A DNA stretch of 64,000 nucleotides from Tetradesmus obliquus (GCA_030272155.1 CP126199.1:3398501-3462500), one strand, 5' to 3'. Shown: positions 11,994-24,693, counted from the first letter of the stretch. The notes: generated by a model from the sequence alone, not told the origin. Numbers and translations: made by a program.

Positions 11994-13852
11994 ATGCTGC
12001 ACAAGCACCGGTTGCGTGCTGCACCAGCCAATCACGCTTTGCACCAACGTCGCCAGCAAATTCGTTTTGGCAGAGTATCCTCACGTGCTGCTGGCAGCTT
12101 CAAGCCACCTGCTGCCGCCGCTAGCCAGGATGCGTCTGCTGCCTCTGCTGCTGCGTCTGCCTACGCGGCACTCTGCGAAGGCATCCGAGCAGAGGGCGGT
12201 TTTGTGCACCCGGCGCTGCAGCAAAACCCTGCCCGTGGCGGCATTGTTGCGGTTCAAGACATCCCTCAGCTGAAAGGCAGCCTAGTGGAGCTGCCGCTAA
12301 GTATGCGGCTGACAGGCGTTGCAGCACAGGAGCTGCTGCTGGATGCAATTAATGCTGCAGGGCTGCCCACAATGTGAGCCCACAAACACACCAATAACTA
12401 ATTAATGTTTAAGAAGCTGGCACGTTTGCTTGCCTCAGCAGATTGCGCAGCTCCTCTAAAATTTTCAGATTTTTTTAAATTGCATGCCTGTTTGTCAGGT
12501 GGACCGGCTCAGCAGGGTCAGTAGCAGGCGGCAGGCATCTGCTGGCAGGCGTCATTTGCAAAGAGCAGGGCGTGAAACCACGCCCCTGTGAAAACTGCTC
12601 AGCTGCATGTATGATGTGGCACTCACGCCAATAGGCCTCATGACAAGCAGTACAACAGGGAGGCAGTTTGTGCTGCGCTTCTTTGACTGCCGCAGGGCCC
12701 TACTGGAAGAAACAGAGCAGCTGGCATTGGCAGTTGCGTGGCTCAGGAACCAGGTGGGGAGCAGCTACGGGCCTGCTGTTGCAGAAACATGTGCTGCTTA
12801 TGTGTCTGCATGACGAAGTGTGACCCTAGCAGGTGTCAGCTGTTGAAACATGCTGGTGTCACAAGTGTAGTGACAAGAATGCCAGCGAAAATTTGTAGTG
12901 ACACATTGTGATGGCAAATTGTAGTCGCAGGTTGTAGTGGGACGTTGTAGCGGCATACTACAGTGACACATAGCATCTGTGCTCAGGCAAGCAGTGTGGT
13001 GGTTCTGTGACTTTCAGTAGGGTTCAGGGCCTGGCGAGTCACTGTGACAGAGATGGAGCGGTGCTGCTGTGCTGCAGCATGACACGGTGCTGCCATTGAT
13101 GACATATCTGCATTAATTTCACTGCCAGAGGTCAGCTGTAGCAGCGGCTCAGCCTTTTGTTAACTGTTTTGGGATGGTGACGAGCAACGTGGGGCTAGCT
13201 CACCGCCTATGTGTGCTGCCTGGCGCCGCAACATGCATCTTGGCTTTTCAACAACAGGGTGCTGCATCTGACTCCAAGTGGGCAGCGTATGTTGCGTCTA
13301 TGGGTGCTGGCAACCCCTGCGGATGGGCAAAGAGCCAGCAGCAGCTGTCAGCAGACCATGCAGTGTATCTGCACACACTCGCGCTGGATGAATCCTGGTG
13401 GAGGTACTTCGTTGCTCAGGTGCGCCTGCCTGCTCAGGGTGCGTCCCAAAGCCCGCATCAGGTGCATTGGGTGCACTCCACATCACCTGCGGGCCACAGC
13501 AGCCTGCTTTGCTTGCCGGTCAGCATCCTCTAGTGTCCTGTTCTTTCTGTGCTGCCCTGGCTCTTAGGTGTTGTAATTCTGGTGTTATCATTGCTGCCAT
13601 CCACCCAACACAAAAAAATCCATCGCAGCTGACCCCTCAACGCTTGGCTAGCTACCGTCTCATGCCTCAAACATAGCCTGCTTCGTGTGTGTACCTGTGC
13701 CGCGCTGCGCGCAGGTGCAGCAGCAGATGCAGCAGCAGGCCGGCCGGCTGGCTGAGCGCTACGGGCAGGCGCTGGGGCTAAGTGCTGCTGATGTGCTGTG
13801 GGGGCTGGGGCAGGTCACGGCACGCAAGGTGCTGGTGGACGAACAGGTGCGG

Positions 13853-13917
<65 letters not shown>

Positions 13918-14818
13918 CTGCTGCTGCTGCTGCTGGGCAGCGCGCCATGAGTGTGTGTAGCATTGGGCATGAGTCGTGGCAGCAGCTCAGGACACAGTTC
14001 AGTTCCTTTGTGGGTAGCTGTGTATGGAACTGCTTTGTCCACAGGCTGCAGTTTGGTGTGCTGCTGCTGCTGCTGCTGCTGCTGCCGCAGGCCATGCTTG
14101 AGCCCTGGTCTGATATGCTGCGCCACCCCCCAGCTCACCCCGACAGCAGCAGCAGCAGCAGGTGTGAGATCCAGTGGACATACGGGCTGAGTCGTGATGC
14201 GACTACCGTCATGGGCAGGGGTGCTGGCAGGCGCGTGCCCACACGCAGCAGCAGCAACAGCACCACAGATGCAGCAGCAGCAGCAGCAGCAGCAGAGGAA
14301 GGGCCTGCGCTGCTGCTGCAGGCAGGAGAGGAGCTTTGGGCAAGCAGCAGTGGCGGCGCTGCTGGAGACTTGTTTGATGCATTCATTCAGGAGCATGGGC
14401 ACCTGGCCCCCCTGGCGTGGTACTTGCAGCATGGAGTGGTGCCTGAAGGCTTGGCAGGCGTCAACATGAGGTGAGGCGCAGTGGCTGCTGCTGCCGCTGC
14501 TGTCGCATTTGGATCTGCACCGGGAGTGCAACAACACTCAATGACCCTGGTAAAGCGCATGCAAGCGCCTTATTGATGCGCCACAGTGCAGCGGGCGTGG
14601 TCCTCACTAACCTGGGTGGGTCAAAGGAGGCCTGCAGGAAGAGCTAGTATTCTACGTTGTGCATGAGCAAGTGGGCAAAACAATATACATCGTCTGGTGT
14701 GCAGAATATTCATTGTGCTGCTTTGTCAATTTTTGCTGCCTGCAGGACTTCTGACATCTTGGACTCGTGGCGCCGCACAGTCGCCAGCCAGGCAGCCGGC
14801 AGCAGCGCTGCTAGCAGT

Positions 14819-14850
<32 letters not shown>

Positions 14851-14989
14851 CAGCAGCAGGCCAACTGTTCTGTGGGACTACCTCACGCAGCAGTACCAGC
14901 AGGACTGCTTGACAGTGCTGGCAGCCACGCCTGCAGAGCACCAGCAGCCGCTGCTGCAGTTCCTGATGCAGCCAGTGGGGCCTGACACC

Positions 14990-15021
<32 letters not shown>

Positions 15022-15139
15022 GCCGGCTTCAGCTGCTGCTGCCGGCAGCATTGTGCCTGATGTAGATCCGCTGCCCCTGATTGGCGCACTTGATGAGCTG
15101 CTGATAGCAGCGATTGATGCAGCAGAGGAGGACGAGTGA
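11994..15139 (+). CDS. LSMT-like SET-domain protein with a degenerate active site
   Basis: Six exons (11994-12373, 12603-12753, 13258-13419, 13715-13846, 14091-14470, 14746-15139) join in phase to 532 codons. Family landmarks appear in order: GGFVHPALQ and GGIVAVQDIP (start of the SET fold, about residues 70-90), LVELPLSMRLT, an ALAVAWLRNQ helix, SKWAAYVASM, SAADVLWGLGQVTARKVL (matching the family's DFLWA...SRAF segment) and PWSDMLRHP. Active members have a NHS/NHA-type motif that binds the cofactor and a later Tyr. Here the first is LRHP and the second region reads ELWASSSGG, so catalysis may be lost. The N-terminus (basic, Arg- and Ala-rich, few acidic residues) looks like a plastid transit peptide. 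Exon 2's acceptor (CTCAG before 12603) was chosen because it alone keeps the frame. A TGTAA at 15153-15157 is a likely poly(A) signal. Confidence 0.7.
13852..13935 (+). repeat. CTG array, intronic
   Basis: About 25 CTG units with two GTG interruptions, starting a few bases after the exon 4 donor of the SET-domain gene (sense CTG, intronic). A shorter sense CTG run also precedes the acceptor at 14090. Confidence 0.9.
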
Positions 15140-15861
15140 GGACGAGTGACTCTGTAAGGAATCGTGGTGCATTGTTGCGTATAAAGAAAGTTGCCGAATT
15201 GCATTCATTACAAGCATAAGCATCATGCAACATAATGTGCACTCACATGGCAAGAAGTGGTCCCCCGAAAGGCCACCGTGGCTGCTGCCCCTCAGATTAG
15301 CATGTGCAGCTCCTGCTTCTGCTCCTATGTCGTCTAGTATTACCTGCAACCATAACAACACCTGGTTGCGTATGTACAGAATCAGGCCCCTATAGGGCTA
15401 GCTAGCAGCATCGCCACGATCGGGTCACTGTAGCGCAGCCTGCAACGGCGTTGCACATGCAACTGTCATGATGGCCTGAACGCCATTTACGCGGACAACC
15501 CTGCATGGCCAACAGCTGGTCCATGGTTTGGGTTACACATGCCGGTTGGGGCACACAGAATGTTATACAGTATACTGTACAGCTTCTATCGACAACAAAC
15601 AGCGGACATCAAACAGCAGAACCAAAAGAAATCAGCCGACATGCCCGTCTGGTTCATGTACCTTTGACACGCTCAAAAGCCATCAGCTGTCAGCCATAAC
15701 CAGCTCCTGCAGCTCACACCAAACACGCAGCACACCTCCTGGCCAAGCAATGCTTGAAGGTGCGCAGCTTTGCATTTTCATGCTAGGCTGTCCATCTATA
15801 CACCATATGCAACGCACACCCCTCAGGGGCTCATGCATTCCTTCTTCAACCACAGCCGCCC
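15140..15861. other. Convergent intergenic region
   Basis: Between the 3' ends of the SET-domain gene (+) and the BAF60 gene (-). It holds TGTAA at 15153-15157 for the + gene, and TTACA at 15533-15537, which reads TGTAA for the - gene about 325 bases past its stop. No coding frame of interest was seen. Confidence 0.5.
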
Positions 15862-18800
15862 TCATCCCACAAAGCCCGCCGCGCCGTTGCGCTTGCCGAG
15901 GTACTTTGCAGCAGCCTCGTCAACCCACTTCTCGTTGAACACGTCGGTGCGCCGCTCCACCTCGGCAGGCCCGGCAAACATCTTGGGCACGCGCACCTCA
16001 CGCGCCTGCAGGACGATGCGGCAGAAGCGGCATAGAAACAGCAAAACAGGCGCTCATGAGTGCGCTGATCAGCGCAGGTGCGACAGCAGGATACATGCCA
16101 CGCAGCGCTAGTACTCTGTGCTCACGGTACGTATGTTACACCAATACAGAACAGCCCGTTTTTATTACACAACAACCCATCGACAGGCTCACTGGGCAAC
16201 AGCCAAACCCAACCGCCAAATCTCACCGCTGCTGCAATGGCTGCATTGAGCATGGCCACGGGCGCCTCGGCAAATCCCAGCAGCATGGCCCGCCGCCGGC
16301 GTGCCTCAAAGAGCTTGGCCAGCTGCGCTGCGAGCTTCTGGTCCATTGCCTCAAACTGCAGCAAGAAAGAGGAGCAAGACAGGCATAAGAGGCATATTGC
16401 TTGGCGAAGCATTGGAACAAGAGTCAGGCATGCAGTGGTGCAATGTAAGCTTCTGGTCCATCGCCTCAAACTGCAGCAGAGAAGAAGAGGAGCGCACGAG
16501 GAATAAGAAAGGCGAGTGTGCCGCGGGGCAGCAGGCTGGCCTCATGCTTCAGACTTTCAGGACCTCAGGACAGCTGACAAAACATGCTTGCAAGCATCCT
16601 TGAATGAAAGTATGTCATCTTGCTGTTGGCATTCACTAAATCCCTCTTTTTCTTTCCTACTACAAAGACACTCACCTGCTTAGCATCCAGCAGCGCGTCC
16701 AACATGGGCAGCAGCACGTCTACATTGCACCAAACGCAGACATGCTCACCACACCCATCCCTTGTCGACGAAACCGAGTCACCCACCTGCTGATCGTCCA
16801 GCAGCGCGTCCAGCATCTGCACGCAACGCAGCTGTCCGTTGGTGTACACTGGAACACCGCCTTTTCAAAACAAACCAAACCAATACACGCATACTCACCT
16901 GCTTATCATCCAGCAGCGCGTCCAGCGTGGGCAGCAGCTTCTCCTGCACCTTGAGCGGCAGCAGCACATCCACGTCAAGGCACGTCACAGCGCCAGGGCT
17001 GGGGCCCGACACGCTGCAGCAGCAGCGGCAGCAGCGCAGCAGCAACAGCAGCAGGCGGATATGCCAGGTAAGCAGGCAGACTGGTCAAGGGTGACGCGCT
17101 TAGCAGGGTGCATGTAATGACATGCACAGGCGCTGGGCCAGTTGGCGTACAACATACACCGTAGCACCAGCTGCCATGACTCAAGGCACCCATGCTGAAG
17201 GCCTTGCTCTACTACTGGCACATACTTGCGCTGCAAACTTGCAAAAATATGCCGCAGCCGCGCTCACTCGATGGTGTGCTGCACCTTGATCGGCTGCACC
17301 GGCTGCAGCAGCTTGCCCACTGCTGCAGGCAGCGCCTCGCGCACCAGCTGCTGGCAGCCCATCAGGCCAGCCAGCTTCTCATCAAGCTGCAGCACTGGCG
17401 AGCGCGCATCCTGCGGCACATTGCAGCACACAGCGATGTGAAAACGGCTTTGGAACAAGCATACGCTGCAGCACTGGCGAGCGCGCATCCTGCGGCACAT
17501 TGCAGCACACAGCGATGTGAAAACGGCTTTGGAACAAGCATACGCTGCAGCACTGGCGAGCGCGCATCCTGCAGCACATTGCAGCACACAGCGATGTCAA
17601 CACGGCTTTGGGACAAGCATACGCTGCAGCACTGGCGAGCGCACATCCTGCAACACAACAGAAAACAAGTAAGGCACACAGCATGCGGCACAAGGTGGTG
17701 TTACAACACGGCATTCGGACCAGCACATACAGCGTCAAAGGTGCAGAGCCTGCATGTCATGTGGTGTTTGTTTTGAGACAGCCTGCTGCTTGCAAAGCGG
17801 TGTGCTCCACAGATCGTCCTGTGGTGAGCACTGGAGAGCATGGGTAACACTGCACAGCTGATGCTGGCTGCGCAGTGGCCTGGCAAGGGTGCTGCAATCA
17901 GGCCAGCGGCGCACCTGAGGCTTCTGGTTGTGGATGTAGCTCCACACGCGCGCCAGCACGCTGTTCTGGGGCCCGATGCTTACGCCCAGCAGCTGTGCAG
18001 GGCCACAGCAGCAGCAGCAGCAGCAGCAGTAGAAAAGCTCAGTTGAGGACAAATAGTGCACTGTTACTGACTGCCTTCGTCACGCTGTGTTACAAACTTA
18101 AACGGCACGACACATGTATGCTGCGCTTTTATGCCCATGCTGCAGCAACCCACAGTACCTGGAACGGTAGCTGGAGCCGCACCTGGATCAGCAGCAACAT
18201 ATGCATACACAACATGCATACATGGCCTACAGTGGCCAAATAGGTTGACATGCATTGTTGTCGCTTTGTCTGTTGCCGCACCTCTGCCAGCCGCGGGTCA
18301 AGCACATATGCTTGGGGCATGAAGTCCTGCGTCAGCGTGATGTCTGCTGTTACATTGCTGCTGCCCTGCCGCTTAATCTCTAGCCGGTCCTTGTGCGCGC
18401 CCCTGCAGGTGGTGTACCAATAAGACGATGCATTAATGATTGAGAATCCATCAAGCGAGCACGCAGGGTCTAGTTCCAACCTGTGTGCACAGCTGCGTGG
18501 TGTGAAGTCCGCATAATCCCTCCGGTGCCGCCATGAAGAATAGTGAGCGCACGCCAACAGCGGCCAGAGAGCCCCGCATCACCTCTGGTGCACAGAACTG
18601 CCATCACTGTGCATTTTAGGCTGCCACACAAGATCAATGCTGATAAAAGCTGCCACAAGCTGCCGCCACAGCAGCAGCAGCACTGCCGCCGCCTCACCTG
18701 TGCATGAACTTGTCCCACTCAAACAGCCCCTGGCTGCCCGGGTACTGCTGCTGGTCCAGCTGCACGCAGATGTGCTTGAAGACGCTGCTGAAGGGCTGCG

Positions 18801-20096
18801 CCTTGCCCAGCACTGCTGCTGAGCCGGGCTGCTGCTGACCTGGCGGCGCTGGGCCCAGCTCCTTTGGCTGCGCTGAAGCCTTTAGGGAAGCAAGCAAACA
18901 GAGACAAGGTGTTATGTATACATGGGATGAAACTTGTGTACAGTATAGTGTCTTGTAGTTCGCAGCGGTGCATGATTGAGGCAGACGAGCGGCACTGGGA
19001 CAAGCTCCTTGGGTTGCGCTGAAGCCTGCACGAACAGCCACGGCAAGCCGTATGTCACTGCTCAGTCACATGCCTGCACAGGTGATTCAAACCAACCAAC
19101 AGCACATCAAGGAGATCCAGTCATGCCCAAATGCCGGCTGGCATGGTTGTATCCTGTAGCTTCTGCTACTGTATTCTGCACACCGACCTGCATGGCAGCC
19201 GTTAGGGCCGCTGGGGCACTGTCAGCCGGAGCTGGGGGATCATTCAAGTCCACCAGGCGACCCCACAGATTCAAAGTCCACTGCGGCGGCTCCTGCAAGC
19301 TGCTGCTGCTGCCGCTGCCAGGTTGCTGCCCTGCGCTGCTGCTGCTGGTACGCGGCAGCACCTGCTGCTGCTGCTGCTTGGCGGCATCCTGCGCTGCTGC
19401 TGCTGCTGCCGCTGCTGGTTGGTTGGCGTGCGTTGCGAAGATGTAGATGCGTAGGCGCTTCATCACTGGGTGATCATACGGTGCTGATGCTGCTTGGATT
19501 GCCAAGCGCTGGCGCTTGATTTGGTTGTCCAGCTCCCGCTCCTGCATCACGAGCTGATTGAACAGCGCTGACTCTGGGATCAGGGGGTAGGCCTGCGCGC
19601 AACACCCAACACAGCCGACGCACTTGCAGCTTCTGATACCAAGATGACAAGACGATGGCCAGCCACGCCTGTGCATGCAAAGCTCGCGGTCTTTTGATGA
19701 GAAGACAGCGATTGAGCTGCACTGCTACACAGCTGGCATGCTCCAAGGCAGTCCCATGATCAGGAACAGCAGCCTGCAGCCGAGATTGACATCCTCAGTA
19801 CAGCTGCTGCAGCAGCCTTGTGCCCAGCTATGTCAAGGCAGGTTTGCATGCCCTGTTTGGGCTTGTATGCTTGGCAGCGCACTCACCTTTTCAGTAGGGG
19901 CCTTTTCCTGTGCCTTCCTCTTCTTTCCTGCGAGCTTTCTTTGAATTTCTAATCCTGCTGCTGCCGCCGCTGCTGCTCTCTGTGCCTGTGCCTGCTGCTG
20001 GGCTGCGTTGGTCATAGCTGGGCGCGCAGCAAGCTGAGCTTGCGCCAGCAGTGCTGCATGTGGATGCACCATCGCCAATCCTGGTAGTCCTGACAT
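15862..20096 (-). CDS. BAF60/SWP73/SMARCD subunit of a SWI/SNF chromatin remodeller
   Basis: This is an accessory subunit of SWI/SNF complexes, nuclear, linking the remodeller to transcription factors. Exon 1 (20096-19887) starts MSGLPGLAMVHPHAALLAQ and holds a basic segment (GKKRKAQEK). Exon 2 (19592-19188) has the family hallmark YPLIPESALFNQLVMQEREL and, later, VMKRLRIYIF. Exon 3 (near 18880-18700) carries FSSVFKHICVQLDQQQYPG, exon 4 (near 18400-18285) has LEIKR and TADITLTQDFMPQAYVLD. The SWIB fold is split over an exon near 18000-17915 (SIGPQNSVLARVWSYIHNQK) and one near 17420-17264 (LDEKLAGLMGCQQL, LQPVQPIKVQHTIE). Later exons encode LPLKVQEKLLPTLDALLDD, FEAMDQKLAAQLAKLFEARR and, at the end, FNEKWVDEAAAKYLGKR before the stop. 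Three exons have decayed junction copies in adjoining introns. It diverges from the transporter gene, with 449 bp between start codons. Confidence 0.92.
16334..16500 (-). repeat. Duplicated acceptor junction (BAF60 FEAMDQKL exon)
   Basis: GCTTCTGGTCCATTGCCTCA at 16334 recurs at 16449 with one change and similar flanking purine-rich sequence, about 115 bp apart. In gene sense the lower copy is the true exon start (CTGCAG then TTTGAGGC). The upper copy lies upstream in the intron and keeps its own CAG acceptor. Confidence 0.85.
16673..16960 (-). repeat. Triplicated donor junction (BAF60 LDALLDDKQ exon)
   Basis: CACCTGCTTAGCATCCAGCA at about 16675 has relatives at about 16787 and 16898 (spacing about 112 bp), all followed by a GCGCGTCCA-type stretch. 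In gene sense each reads LDALLD(D/A)(K/Q)Q followed by a GTG(A/G)GT donor. The copy at 16898-16960 continues into the upstream exon, so it is the original; the others lie downstream in the intron. Confidence 0.85.
17386..17655 (-). repeat. 79-bp tandem repeat carrying a splice acceptor (BAF60 SWIB exon)
   Basis: GCTGCAGCACTGGCGAGCGC starts at 17386, 17465, 17544 and (one change) 17623, an exact 79-bp period; the last unit is partial. In gene sense each unit contains CGCAG or TGCAG followed by the exon start encoding DARSPVLQ. Only the unit at 17386 runs on into the SWIB exon (LDEKLAGLMG). The other three are intronic copies upstream of it. Confidence 0.95.
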
Positions 20097-20545
20097 GACT
20101 GCAGCAGTGATAGCTGATGCACAGGTGCTTTGCTGCTTGCTGCTGAACAGGTCAGGTGAAGTAGATCAGCGGGGGCTGTAACTTTGAATGCACACAGATG
20201 AAATTTGAGATATCAAACGTCCCAGTCCTCGCGCTCGTTGCCAATCAGGCCTACAACCAGCAAGCAGGACAGCACGTACACCAGCTCACACTGCTTACAT
20301 GTGGAAGCAAGCGTCGAGCGTGACTGTTGTTCTACCAAATAGACTGAAAAGTCTAAGCAATTTAGTACTGGTGATCACAAGTTCTGTTTCCGCGTGTGGG
20401 ACATTACACCTGTGTTACGGACACAGGTCTACTTATAGGGTCTGAGAGAACAGCAGCGTAGACTTTAGGGGCCTCGCGCCAACATCTAAATCATCACAGC
20501 TCTTTCAAGTGTGTTGTTCTGTTCGCCAGGGCCATTGGCAGCACA
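20097..20545. promoter_or_regulatory. Divergent promoter interval, BAF60 / transporter
   Basis: 449 bp separate the BAF60 start (20096, -) from the transporter start (20546, +). A TTATAG-like string near 20432-20439 is a weak candidate TATA element for the + gene. Nothing else was recognised. Confidence 0.45.
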
Positions 20546-22951
20546 ATGAGCAAGGCAGTTGGCAAAACTGGGGACGCCCAAAATGGCGCCCCGCTGTTTG
20601 GTAGCAATATCTTGCACCTGGCGTTCTGCGTCGTTGGAGTTGTGGGCAGCCTGCTGCTATATGGAGTGCTGCAGGTGCGACAAACGCTCGGCCTTTCCGA
20701 GAGCAGCAGCAGCACGAGCAAACAGTAACGCAGGTGCTAATACTCGGCCATCGACTCTATGCTTGCAGGAACGCATCATGACCATCCCCTATGGCGTGGG
20801 AGAAAACGCAGAGGTGTTCAAGTACAGCCTGTTCCTGGTATTCTGCAACCGCGCTGTCGCTGCCACCATTGCTGCCATTACCTTGGTGGTGAGTGTACTG
20901 CATGCCAGTAATTCATACGTCTGGGCCTTGTAGCAGTCATTACAGCAGTCATTGCAATCATTCGCACCACCTCGTGCTGCAAATGAGGCCTTCCCTTTCC
21001 CAGTTCAAGGTACTACACAGCCAGCAGCACCCACACATGCAGCATGTACATGCTGTTTCGTGTGTCGGCCCACACATGTCCAACTTTGTCCAACCTTGCT
21101 GCCCAACCTCCTGCAGATCAAGGGCAAGACAGATGAGCTGAAGCCAGTAGCCCCCATCCTCAGCTACGCCAGCGTCTCCCTCTCCAACGTGGTGGCCACC
21201 ACCTGCCAGTATGAGGCCCTGAAACACGTCACATTCGCAGTTCAAACCCTGGGCAAGTGCGCCAAGATGTTCCCGGTCATGATCTGGGGCTACTTCATCT
21301 TGAAGAAGCGCTACACCATGCGTGACCTGGCCCTGGCTGTGTGCATCACTGGCGGCTGCTTCATCTTCTTCATGACCGGCAACACAACCTCGCGCATCGC
21401 ACAGGACAAGAACAGCAGCATGTTTGGAGTCATGCTGATGATGGGCTACCTGTCTGCGGATGGCTACACCTCAACCTTCCAGCAGAAGATGTTCAAGGGC
21501 TATCAGATGACCAGCTACAACCAGGTGCTGTATGTGTCGCTGTGCTCCCTGGCACTCAGCTCCTTCGGTGAGTTGACTTTGACCAGTTGACCGGTTGAGT
21601 TGTGTGTGTAGGCTGTGTTGCAGGAGTTCCTGCAAGGCGGCGCCTGCAGCGCTGCACTGCAGGGTTGCCTCCAACATACTGTGCCACATGTCTCATGTGG
21701 CTGGGACATGCTGTGCAGTCAGTGCGGACATATGTAATGCTTGCAGGAGCAGTGCAGGTACAGCTTATTGTTATTGCACACTGCATGCAGCTGCAAGTGC
21801 CACTGTCTGCCTCACGCCTTGCTTGCTACACCTGCTTCTGAAAGGCCAGCTGTGACTCAACCTTGCTATCATTGTTGCTGATGCTTTGCAGGCCTGATTA
21901 CATCTGGCCAGCTCAGCGCTACCCTGGCCTTTGTCGCCCGCCACCCTGATGCACTGTCAGCCATGATCCTGCTGTCTTGTGCATCTAGCTGCGGTGAGCA
22001 GCAGACAGCAGCTGCAGCAGCAGACAGCAGGCGCCTGCAGCTGTTGCAAGGGCCGTGCAGGAAGCAGAGTCCATTGCAGCAGCTGCGGTCAATCAGTGGC
22101 AGAGCCTGCAGCGCAACTGCATGCTGCATTCAACCGCTCTTGGGAGCAGTTTTGGCATGAAGCAGGCACACTACAGCTGTTAGTTGCTGCACGGGAGCAG
22201 ACTGCAGGGTGTGGCAAATGTGCGTAAGCCGCAATCCTGCTTGTTGCTGACCTGCATACATGCTGCTGCACTTGCTGCCTTGTGGTGCGCCTGCAGGAAG
22301 CCTGTTCATAAGCTACACCATCAAGAGCTTCGGCGCACTCGTGTTTGCCATCATCATGACAACACGCCAGTTCCTGTCCATCCTGCTGTCCTCACTCTTC
22401 TTCGGCAGCCCGCTGACTGGAGGGCAGTGGTGAGTAGCAACTTGCAGGAAAACAGGCTGCTTGCAGGACGACATGTGGCCTTGCAGGAACGCGCCCGTTG
22501 CGCAGTATGCGATGTTTAGTTGCACTTTTTGAGTCCTGTCAGAGCTGTGCTTGGCCTGTCCCGCAAACATCTAAGGCGGCCTGCTGCTTCTAAGCATGCA
22601 TGAAAACTTTCGACAGACGCTCTTTGGGTGGTGCTGCTCAGCGCCACGACTTAACATGTCTGGCACGTCCTCAACCTGCTTACGCATGCATCTGCTGCAA
22701 CGTTGGAACTTGCCTGTTACATATGCAGGGCTGGCACTGGCGTGGTGGTTGCTGCGCTGTACTACCAGTCAGCCACAAAAGGAGACGGCCATGCAAAGGA
22801 GAAGGACGCAAAGCCAGAGCCAGCTCCAAAAAACGCGGCGGGCCGCGTTAGCTTGTCCGGCGTGGGCACAACTAACAGCACCAGCGGCGACCACGCGCGC
22901 GACGAGGAGACAGCCGCAGTACAGCCTCTGCTGGTTGGCCAGCAGCGCTGA
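20546..22951 (+). CDS. Nucleotide-sugar transporter, UTR5/SLC35B-like
   Basis: This is a multi-pass membrane antiporter of the SLC35B group, probably importing UDP-galactose/UDP-glucose (or PAPS) into the Golgi or ER lumen. Six exons (20546-20674, 20769-20888, 21117-21567, 21892-21993, 22297-22429, 22729-22951) join exactly in phase to 385 codons. Hydrophobic helices are visible throughout (LHLAFCVVGVVGSLLLYGV; LFLVFCNRAVAATIAAITLV). The family core is strong: [20 protein letters not shown], then KCAKMFPVMIWGYFILKKRY, closely matching plant UTR5's [28 protein letters not shown] region. A later segment (TIKSFGALVFAIIMTTRQFL) matches the helix near the C-terminus. The tail is hydrophilic and acidic/basic, facing the cytosol in relatives. 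Substrate is inferred from family only. Confidence 0.93.
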
Positions 22952-24693
22952 AGCCAGCAGTAGCAGCAGCAGCAGCGGGGCTTATTGTGGCAGAGGCAGC
23001 GCTGAAACAGGGCGCGGGAGCAAATGGGCTGGCTGCGGCTGCAGGAAGCAGCATATTGGCATGCGCCAGCCGGCATGCCTGCATTTATAGCTGGAGCTGG
23101 TGGTACGGACCTTGGCTGCAGCTGCTCTCTTATTGGCGCTGGCATGTATCTTAGAGTCAAGCGTGCTGTGGGCAGCTGCATTGCCTTGCTGCAAATGGTC
23201 TGCAGCAAGGCAAGCACTGCCAAGCAGCTTTGATGTAGTTTGGATGTTAGTAAACCAATGAATGGATTGTGGTTGTACCAGTGTGGTTCTGACAGGGCAG
23301 GCTTAGCAGAGCAGGCCAGACTGACTCGCCTGCTCACCGCCTTGCGACATTGGTGATTGATGACGGTGACGAACCAATATCACACAGCAGGAGTAAGGAC
23401 TGATCCTTTTGTGACTTCTGTACAACCATGGGGGCTAGTTGTCTGTGTAGCAGTTTGCAGTGCCTCAGTTTGGTATGCGCTCTGTTGAGGCTGCCGTCAT
23501 GAGTGGTCTCTTTTTGAACATGCATGTGCAAGCACCTGGCGGGATTTTGCAGCTCATCTCTGTTGAACCTCCTTGGGTTTCACCTTATGTCACAGGTTTG
23601 TATTCAGGTCACCTCGGCCGGAGTTCAGTGCAGATGGTGGGGTGTGGCCCAGTTGAGGCATGCCTGCATGCAGATGCGCAGCGGCATATGTGCGATGATG
23701 AAACTTGCCCTGTGTTCAGCATAAACGTCCTGCTGTGATTATCTGCGCTACCACATGTTGCAGTGTCCGCAATGTTGCAGAGTTTCAGCACGGAGCAGCC
23801 GTCTCTGTGACACAGGCACGGTTCATGTGCAGGTAGCAGTTGGACAGGTGGCAGTAACAACATCGTAACCGTTCAACGGAGCCCTAGGCTCGGACAGCGC
23901 TGCGAGTGCACAGAGGACTTGTAAAGGTATTTTAAGAAATAAGTATGACGACAACAGCAGCGGCAGCTGTGATCATGACGGTAATTCCTCAGCTGCTACC
24001 ATGTCAACACAGACGAGCAGCATGATGTCGCTGGCTGGCAGGCGGGGAAGCTCGCAATAAGGCCGACCAAACAAGTAACACCGGTCACCATGCAGGCGAC
24101 ACAGGTGAGCGCAACAGCAGTGCCTCTAGTTCAGATGTGCTGCTGCTGTCTCAGCGGATACCAGCATCTGCAAAGGCAACACATCATGTGCAGCATGATT
24201 CCAACCCTGTGCATCAGTGCAGCATCTATTTAACATCAGGCTTGATTTGTGAATGCTGTCACCCAGCTCATGTCACAAAGGCAGCAGTTTCAGCAGTATT
24301 GGTCGCAGCACAGGACGTGCATCAGTTTTGCTGCAAGCCTAACGAACAGAGAGACCTGTGTCGATCTGTGGGCAGTCTGCGGCAACTTTGTGCATGCTGT
24401 GCATGCAGTGCACCGTTGTTTGCAGGCTCTGTATGCCCTAGTGCTGCTGGTGTCGTGTTTGTTTCACGTAGCACTCAGGAGATTGCACAATTCAGTCAAG
24501 CCCTGCCAGGGAAGCGGGCTTGCAGTGCGCTGCTGATACTGCGTCAGCAGCCTGCTGATGCAATCAACCAGCCCGCTTCACTGATGCTGTTGTTGTGACA
24601 TGAGCCAGTACACCCCACCACTAAACACAGCGAGACTCTCAGATGGCAAAAGCATGCACTGTGCTGCTGCTGCTGCTGCTGCAGGGTGCTGAC
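22952..24693. other. Intergenic region between transporter and DnaJ genes
   Basis: About 1.7 kb that should hold the transporter's 3' UTR and the DnaJ promoter and leader. A CTG array with a CAG end (24664-24684) lies 10 bases before the DnaJ start, so the leader may itself be spliced there. No gene was seen on either strand. Confidence 0.5.

Noticed and set aside
17386-17655. Possible independent minisatellite unrelated to the gene
   Set aside because: Each unit contains the exon start of the SWIB exon with its acceptor, so the array grew from the gene itself.
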